Below are positions 58,430-64,000 of a stretch of 64,000 nucleotides of DNA, in pieces. The position numbers and the translations under genes were made by a program. Below the pieces are notes generated by a model that saw only the letters and a program-made list of their open reading frames with translations, did not search any database and had not been told where the DNA came from. The DNA comes from Algibacter pacificus (lineage in GTDB: Bacteria; Bacteroidota; Bacteroidia; Flavobacteriales; Flavobacteriaceae): NCBI RefSeq assembly GCF_008033385.1, contig NZ_VOGY01000003.1:186001-250000 (forward strand). Direction: 5' to 3'. The number at the start of each line of letters is the position of its first letter. The stretch's first letter is position 1.

Positions 58430-60442
58430 ATGGCTTTAGATTCAAAAGTACCAAAAGGTCCAATTAAAGATAAATGGACAGATTATAAAAATAATATTAA
58501 CCTTGTAAACCCAGCGAACAAACGTAATATCGATATTATTGTTGTTGGAACTGGTTTAGCAGGTGGTTCGGCAGCCGCAACGTTGGCCGAATTAGGATAT
58601 AACGTAAAAGCATTTGCTTATCAAGATTCTCCGCGTCGTGCTCACTCTATTGCAGCACAAGGGGGGATTAATGCAGCGAAAAACTATCAAGGTGATGGGG
58701 ATTCTAATTATAGATTATTTTACGATACTGTAAAGGGTGGCGATTATCGTTCGCGTGAAGCTAACGTATATCGTTTAGCTGAGGTGTCTGGTAACATTAT
58801 CGATCAATGTGTAGCACAAGGGGTTCCTTTTGCACGTGATTATGGTGGGTTACTAGATAACCGTTCTTTCGGTGGTGTATTAGTATCGAGAACATTTTAT
58901 GCTAAAGGACAAACCGGACAGCAATTGTTATTAGGAGCTTACTCGGCAATGAACCGCCAAATTGCTCGTGGTAAAATTCAAATGTATAACCGTCATGAAA
59001 TGCTAGATGTTGTAAAAATTGATGGCAAAGCAAGAGGGATTATAGCCCGCGATTTAATTACTGGAGAATTAGAACGACATTCTGCACATGCTGTTGTTAT
59101 TGCAACTGGAGGTTACGGAAATGTATATTTCTTATCTACCAATGCCATGGGGTCTAATGCTACTGCTGCATGGAAGATTCATAAAAAAGGCGCGTATTTT
59201 GCAAATCCTTGTTTTACACAAATTCACCCAACATGTATTCCGCGTTCTGGAGATTATCAATCTAAATTAACATTGATGTCTGAGTCTTTACGTAACGATG
59301 GTCGTATTTGGGTACCAGCAAAAATAGAAGATGCTAAAGCCATTCAGCAAGGTAAATTAAAACCTACCGATTTAGCTGAAGAAGATAGAGATTATTACTT
59401 AGAGCGTCGTTATCCTGCATTTGGTAACTTGGTGCCTCGAGATGTGGCATCTAGAGCTGCAAAAGAACGTTGTGATGCTGGTTACGGTGTAAATGCAACT
59501 GGTGAGGCGGTGTATTTAGATTTTGCATCGGCTATACAACGTTATGGAACAGAGCAAGCTAAAATTCATAATATAAAAAATCCTTCGGAAGCTAAAATAT
59601 ACGAATTAGGTCAAGCTGTAGTTGAAGCGAAATACGGAAACTTATTTCAAATGTATGAGAAAATCGTTGACGAGAATCCATACAAAACACCAATGATGAT
59701 TTACCCTGCAACGCATTATACTATGGGTGGTATTTGGGTAGATTATAACTTAATGACTACCGTAGAAGGTTTATACTGTATTGGTGAAGCAAACTTCTCA
59801 GATCACGGTGCAAACAGGCTTGGTGCTTCTGCATTAATGCAAGGTTTAGCCGATGGATATTTCGTGTTGCCTTATACTATTGGAGATTATTTGTCTCATG
59901 ATATTAGAACAGGTAAAATACCAACAGATACTAAGGAGTTTGACGAGGTAGAAAAAGAAGTTAAAGATAGAATAGATTTCTTTATTAATAATAAAGGAAC
60001 AAAATCTGTAGATCATTTCCACAAACGTCTTGGTAAAGTGATGTGGGATAAAGTAGGAATGTCTAGAAATGCAAAAGACTTAACCGCTGCTATGGCTGAG
60101 ATTAAAGCGATTCGTGAAGAATTCTGGAAGGATGTTAAAGTACCTGGATCTGCAAACGAAATGAATGTAGAATTAGAAAAAGCGGGTAGAGTAGCAGACT
60201 TTTTAGAACTTGGAGAGTTGTTTGCAAAAGATGCTTTAGTTAGAGAAGAATCTTGCGGTGGACACTTTAGAGAAGAATCGGCAGAGTTAGATGGACCTCA
60301 AAAAGGAGAAGCAAAACGTAACGATAAGGATTTTGCTTTTGTATCGGCTTGGGAATATAAAGGAGAGCCTGCTGATGCTGTTTTACATAAAGAACAATTA
60401 GAATTTAAAGATATTGAACTTAAACAACGTTCATACAAATAA
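58430..60442 (+). CDS. sdhA: Succinate dehydrogenase/fumarate reductase, flavoprotein subunit
   Basis: Holds covalent FAD and oxidises succinate to fumarate. The 670 residues include the FAD motif [16 protein letters not shown] near residue 37, the FAD-attachment region [20 protein letters not shown] with the covalent His, [33 protein letters not shown] with the catalytic Arg, [12 protein letters not shown] and [17 protein letters not shown]. The length and sequence are of the type-B group of Bacteroidota. It lies between sdhC and sdhB, each 12 bases away. Confidence 0.97.
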   Translation: MALDSKVPKGPIKDKWTDYKNNINLVNPANKRNIDIIVVGTGLAGGSAAATLAELGYNVKAFAYQDSPRRAHSIAAQGGINAAKNYQGDGDSNYRLFYDTVKGGDYRSREANVYRLAEVSGNIIDQCVAQGVPFARDYGGLLDNRSFGGVLVSRTFYAKGQTGQQLLLGAYSAMNRQIARGKIQMYNRHEMLDVVKIDGKARGIIARDLITGELERHSAHAVVIATGGYGNVYFLSTNAMGSNATAAWKIHKKGAYFANPCFTQIHPTCIPRSGDYQSKLTLMSESLRNDGRIWVPAKIEDAKAIQQGKLKPTDLAEEDRDYYLERRYPAFGNLVPRDVASRAAKERCDAGYGVNATGEAVYLDFASAIQRYGTEQAKIHNIKNPSEAKIYELGQAVVEAKYGNLFQMYEKIVDENPYKTPMMIYPATHYTMGGIWVDYNLMTTVEGLYCIGEANFSDHGANRLGASALMQGLADGYFVLPYTIGDYLSHDIRTGKIPTDTKEFDEVEKEVKDRIDFFINNKGTKSVDHFHKRLGKVMWDKVGMSRNAKDLTAAMAEIKAIREEFWKDVKVPGSANEMNVELEKAGRVADFLELGELFAKDALVREESCGGHFREESAELDGPQKGEAKRNDKDFAFVSAWEYKGEPADAVLHKEQLEFKDIELKQRSYK

Positions 60443-60454
60443 TAAAAAGACATT

Positions 60455-61195
60455 ATGAATTTAACACTTAAAATTTGGAGACAAAAAGACTCGAAAGCAA
60501 AGGGTCAAATGGTAGATTACAAAGTGACTGATATTTCAGAACATATGTCTTTTTTAGAAATGATGGATGTTTTGAATGAGCAATTAGTGAATACAGGAGA
60601 AGAGCCTGTAGCCTTCGATCACGATTGTCGTGAAGGTATTTGCGGCATGTGCTCTTTATACATTAACGGTGAAGCTCACGGACCGGATAGAGGTATTACT
60701 ACCTGCCAGTTACATATGCGTATGTTTAAAGATGGTGATACTATTACCATAGAGCCATGGAGAGCAGCAGCATTTCCGGTAATAAAAGATTTAATTGTAG
60801 ATAGAATGGCTTTCGAGCGTATTCAACAAGCTGGTGGGTTTATTTCGGTAAATACATCTGGAAATACACAGGATGCCAATTCATTGCCTATTTCTAAAAT
60901 TGCTGCCGATGAAGCTATGGATGCCGCAACATGTATTGGGTGTGGTGCTTGTGTAGCTACTTGTAAAAACTCTTCTGCTATGTTATTTGTTGGTGCCAAA
61001 GTATCACAATATGCTTTATTACCTCAAGGTCAAGTTGAAGCGCCAGAACGCGTTAAAAACATGGTCGCTCAAATGGATTTAGAAGGTTTTGGAAACTGTA
61101 CAAATACAGGGGCTTGCGAAGTGGAATGTCCTAAAGGAATAACATTAGAGAATATTGCAAGAATGAATAGAGAGCTTATGAAAGCTAATATTTAA
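60455..61195 (+). CDS. sdhB: Succinate dehydrogenase/fumarate reductase, iron-sulfur subunit
   Basis: Passes electrons from the flavin to the membrane cytochrome. The 246 residues have three clusters' worth of cysteines: [2Fe-2S] in [15 protein letters not shown] with TTCQLHM, then ferredoxin-like [18 protein letters not shown] and the final [15 protein letters not shown], which give [4Fe-4S] and [3Fe-4S]. Its clusters would be supplied by the suf system encoded at 40-48 kb. It ends the operon with a strong hairpin. Confidence 0.97.
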   Translation: MNLTLKIWRQKDSKAKGQMVDYKVTDISEHMSFLEMMDVLNEQLVNTGEEPVAFDHDCREGICGMCSLYINGEAHGPDRGITTCQLHMRMFKDGDTITIEPWRAAAFPVIKDLIVDRMAFERIQQAGGFISVNTSGNTQDANSLPISKIAADEAMDAATCIGCGACVATCKNSSAMLFVGAKVSQYALLPQGQVEAPERVKNMVAQMDLEGFGNCTNTGACEVECPKGITLENIARMNRELMKANI

Positions 61196-61218
61196 TTGCA
61201 GAAAAATATATTTATTTT

Positions 61219-61255
61219 AAAATCGTCTAAAATTTAATTTTAGACGATTTTTTTG
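61219..61255 (+). terminator. Terminator of sdhCAB
   Basis: Arms 61219-61234 and 61236-61251 (AAAATCGTCTAAAATT and its complement) followed by a T run. The folded loop is probably larger than one base. It lies 24 bases after the sdhB stop. Confidence 0.85.
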
Positions 61256-61393
61256 TTGTCATTTTTTAATAAAGATTGGTGTTTTAATGCGGAGTGATAC
61301 TATTTTATTACGATAAATAGTAATGTTTAACTCTATTTTGAAATTACTCTAAAGAATTGTCAGTTTGAGCTTGTTGAAGAGGCTTTTAAATTA

Positions 61394-64000
61394 CTAAAAA
61401 TAAGCTTTTAGTTGAAAAGAACCCGTATGAATAGTTTTACTCGTTTCCGATTTTCTACCAAAATAACTAAAGTTTAAATCTAAGAAATTCGTTAGTTTTT
61501 TCTGCGCAAGCAGTGTCCAAGTAAAGTTTTTTCCAGGTTGTAAACCTTCAAGCATTTGGTACGCTACCGGCGTATTTGTAGAACCGTTAAACGTATTAGA
61601 TAAAAAATTAAACTCGCCATTTAAAGCCCCTTTATCTTTATTGTTTAATGTAAACGAGGCGCCGTATTTTTGCTGATGTAAAGCTTCAAAATTGCCTATG
61701 GTGTTTGTTTTATCTTCATATTGATAAAAGATATCGAAGCTAGAATTATCATTGAATAAATAGGATAATTTTGGGTTGAATCGGGTTTCTTCAAAATTGT
61801 AATTTCTACTAGAATAATTCTCACTCTCACTTTCATTGTTTTCAAAAGTAGAAAGCATATTTATGAGCCAATTTCCCGATATTTTATGGTTGAAATTAAA
61901 TTGATGACTTGTAATGTGACCCTCAATATAACCAATAGATAAAACACTTCGCGTAGTATTATCTAAAAAAGTGTACGATGTGGTGTAATGCTGTTTGCCG
62001 CGATTAAAGAACAGCACATTTCTAAAATTAAGTTGTAAACCTAATTGATCATCTGGATTTTTTTTAAAAGGATTTAAATTGAATTTATTTCCCTCGCGCT
62101 TCGTTTTTCTATCAATTAAATACGCGGTTTGATTATAGAAATTCGACCAGAATTTTTCAGTTTTATTTTCAGAAACCGTCCATTTTGAAGGGTTAATAAT
62201 TAAGGTTTGACTTAAACGATTTTGGTGCGTTTTAATATAAACTTGATTTGGCAATAATACCCGAACATATTTTCCTTGATCTTGAAATTGTGCTACTTCA
62301 AACTCATTAAGCTCCTGTATACCATTATTATTATAATCCACCCAAGTGTATGTGCCCTGGCCTGATTCTACTTCCACGTAAGTGAAATCTTGTTGAGGTA
62401 AAGTGCCCGAATTGGTTTCAAAAATAGTGTTCCAAAGGATGAGGTTTTTAAATAATTTTTGATTGAATTGTAACCGAGAATTCAATGATTGTTCGTCTTC
62501 AATACCAATATCTTCATTTTTTAAAGTACGATAATTAGCAAATAACGATAATGTGGTTTTTTTATTTTGAACCAATTTCGAATCTAAATAAAAAGTGTTC
62601 GAGGTATTTACTTTTTGCAATGCGTTATTTCTAATACTATCATTTACACGATTTTTGTAACCTATTTGGGCAAAAACTTGTGTGCTATCTCCTATTCCAA
62701 AAAATACCTCGTATGATTTATGTCTCTGGCTTAAATCGGTTAATTGTTGCGTGGCTATGTCAGTTTGTTGGTTGTCTTCAAGGGCTAATTTGGCACCCAC
62801 CCAACTCGATTTTAAACTATAAGATATTTTGTTGTACGACCGTAAAAAAGTAGAAGTATCATTATTAGAATCTGTATTTAAAAAACTAGAAGTCGAAGAC
62901 AATCTAAGTTTATTAAAAACCAATTCGGCATAGGCTACGTGGCGATTTCCATTAAATCCTTCGGAAAAATTTAAATGTTCAAATTGATAATTAAACTGTC
63001 CTTTTTCCGGATGAAATACACTAAAACCTGAGTTTACTAAGACTTGGTCTCCTAAATTTCCGCCAATACCATAGAGATTGGTTAAGTCTAAATTCCAATC
63101 CCGATTAAATTCGGGGTTGTAAAGCCCTTCAATATTTCTAAAATTTGAACTAACATAATCCGAATCGAATAGGGCGTTTAAATTCCAAAGGCTATCCGTT
63201 TTTATCAGTTGCTGTTCAATATGTAGTTTTCCTGCAAAGCCATCATTATTGTCGTCGTCTGCATTAGAAAATAAATTCAAATCGTTTTTACTGCCAGCCA
63301 ATTCAAAATTAATATTTGTTTTTTCCGAAGGGGTATAAGCACCATTTACAACTGCTAATTGTAATTTAGTGGGCGCTATTAACTGAGTTATTGGTGCGTA
63401 ATTACCCTTTAAAACACCAGCATATTCGTAAATATTATTAATGGCATTGCTGCTGCTTAATATATAATCGCCCAAATTGTCCCCAACCTGAGAGAATGTT
63501 ACCCGGTACAACTCATCGGCTTCATTATTAGAAAACACAAAAACTTCAGCGCCATCAATAAGCTCTTTTTTATATAAAATTCGGTTCTCGTTTAAAGTTT
63601 CTTGTACGCTCGATGGCGCTACCATTAACGATTGATCATCTCCTGCATCGGCTAAAATTTGCACTTGTTCTTCCGATAAGTTTTGCTGTAAGGGTTGATT
63701 TTTTGCATCATTTTCAGAATACACCGAAACTCCAATTTTTAATTTTTCACTTTCAAATCTGCCACCGCCATAAGCAACAAAACGCGAATAATTTCTATCA
63801 CTAAATTGATAATCTACGGTAATTCGCATTTCGGAAGTCATAGGGAATGTAGAGTTAAAAATAATTTCACCAGCATTATAATCAATAATATAATCTTGAT
63901 CTTCTCCACGTTTTATGGCTGTGCCATTCACATATACAGTTTCACTCCCAGAAACAATAAGTACGAATAATTCGCCATTGGACCCTTGTAATTTATACGG
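61394..64000 (-). CDS. Large outer-membrane/cell-surface protein, 5' part beyond the window
   Basis: The frame is open to the right edge with no stop, so only the C-terminal 868 or so residues are seen and the start lies outside. The visible part opens with a segment like those of large flavobacterial surface proteins (YKLQGSNGELFVLIVSG, then NGTAIKRGEDQDYIIDYNAG with the GEIIF strand), followed by many beta strands with alternating hydrophobic residues and Asn/Ser/Thr-rich loops, ending SFQLKAYF with the aromatic typical of outer-membrane barrels. It has no TonB box or plug in view. No known family name can be given. It is convergent with sdhB. Confidence 0.7.
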   Translation of the reverse strand, partial: PYKLQGSNGELFVLIVSGSETVYVNGTAIKRGEDQDYIIDYNAGEIIFNSTFPMTSEMRITVDYQFSDRNYSRFVAYGGGRFESEKLKIGVSVYSENDAKNQPLQQNLSEEQVQILADAGDDQSLMVAPSSVQETLNENRILYKKELIDGAEVFVFSNNEADELYRVTFSQVGDNLGDYILSSSNAINNIYEYAGVLKGNYAPITQLIAPTKLQLAVVNGAYTPSEKTNINFELAGSKNDLNLFSNADDDNNDGFAGKLHIEQQLIKTDSLWNLNALFDSDYVSSNFRNIEGLYNPEFNRDWNLDLTNLYGIGGNLGDQVLVNSGFSVFHPEKGQFNYQFEHLNFSEGFNGNRHVAYAELVFNKLRLSSTSSFLNTDSNNDTSTFLRSYNKISYSLKSSWVGAKLALEDNQQTDIATQQLTDLSQRHKSYEVFFGIGDSTQVFAQIGYKNRVNDSIRNNALQKVNTSNTFYLDSKLVQNKKTTLSLFANYRTLKNEDIGIEDEQSLNSRLQFNQKLFKNLILWNTIFETNSGTLPQQDFTYVEVESGQGTYTWVDYNNNGIQELNEFEVAQFQDQGKYVRVLLPNQVYIKTHQNRLSQTLIINPSKWTVSENKTEKFWSNFYNQTAYLIDRKTKREGNKFNLNPFKKNPDDQLGLQLNFRNVLFFNRGKQHYTTSYTFLDNTTRSVLSIGYIEGHITSHQFNFNHKISGNWLINMLSTFENNESESENYSSRNYNFEETRFNPKLSYLFNDNSSFDIFYQYEDKTNTIGNFEALHQQKYGASFTLNNKDKGALNGEFNFLSNTFNGSTNTPVAYQMLEGLQPGKNFTWTLLAQKKLTNFLDLNFSYFGRKSETSKTIHTGSFQLKAYF

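Noticed and set aside
61358-61393. Another palindromic repeat unit (GTCAGTTTGAGC... fragment)
   Set aside because: Only a short half-like fragment is visible, with no matching arm nearby, so it is not listed as a repeat.

Overview
The window is a gene-dense stretch of an AT-rich chromosome that fits a member of the Flavobacteriaceae (phylum Bacteroidota). The evidence is: starts that lack Shine-Dalgarno sequences, with several TTG and GTG starts; many upstream boxes of the Bacteroidota type TAnnTTTG; Oar-like and SusC-like TonB-dependent receptors; a flavobacterial-style suf cluster with DUF2480, DUF3078 and MIP18-type genes; a type-B succinate dehydrogenase; and a small protein with a PID-CTERM-like sorting tail. 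Genus cannot be settled from the sequence alone. There is no phage, insertion sequence, rRNA operon or CRISPR array. Both edges cut a gene: bioB on the left and a large outer-membrane protein on the right.

Layout. 1-7.3 kb: end of bioB, gpsA, a lipoprotein, the yicC-gmk-nadD operon, an exported formylglycine-generating-enzyme-like lipoprotein and an Lrp-type regulator. 7.4-12.5 kb: fatty-acid block (accC, accB, fabH, rpmF, DUF177) plus pdxA, all on the minus strand. 12.6-19.5 kb: ribE, a PID-CTERM mini-protein, a CAU-anticodon tRNA, methylmalonyl-CoA epimerase, rbfA coupled to a LolC/E-like permease, an SDR enzyme, a repeat-rich spacer, dusB and lpxH. 19.7-24.4 kb: DUF3108 protein, tryptophan 2,3-dioxygenase, M23 peptidase lipoprotein and pgi in one tight run. 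24.5-36.8 kb: an Oar-like TonB receptor, then a locus in which two EEP-family nucleases/phosphatases flank a second TonB receptor and a DUF5689 lipoprotein, with a very AT-rich two-gene accessory insert. 36.9-40.5 kb: hflX, a secreted unknown, DUF3078 and DUF2480. 40.6-47.8 kb: Fe-S cluster assembly (MIP18-type, sufE, sufS, sufD, sufC, sufB, sufA) with two lipoprotein genes embedded. 48.1-53.5 kb: thiL, an alpha/beta hydrolase, an ACT-domain protein divergent from lysC, and pepP. 53.9-61.2 kb: two different RCK_C-regulated transporters followed by sdhCAB. 61.4 kb to the edge: a large barrel-like surface protein.

How the genes work together. Most are housekeeping functions: cofactors (biotin, NAD, riboflavin, PLP, thiamine), lipid precursors (glycerol-3-phosphate, malonyl-CoA, FabH, LpxH), Fe-S assembly feeding SdhB, and C4-dicarboxylate or amino-acid transport next to succinate dehydrogenase. 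The accessory material most worth following is: the EEP-TonB-DUF5689 locus, which I infer may serve extracellular nucleic acid or phosphodiester use; genes whose TAnnTTTG box ends four bases before the start codon, which predicts leaderless mRNAs; a four-copy dispersed intergenic repeat with conserved ends and variable centres; a nested-palindrome tandem array of about 116 bp per unit; and a terminator plus promoter that appear to split the suf cluster between sufD and sufS.
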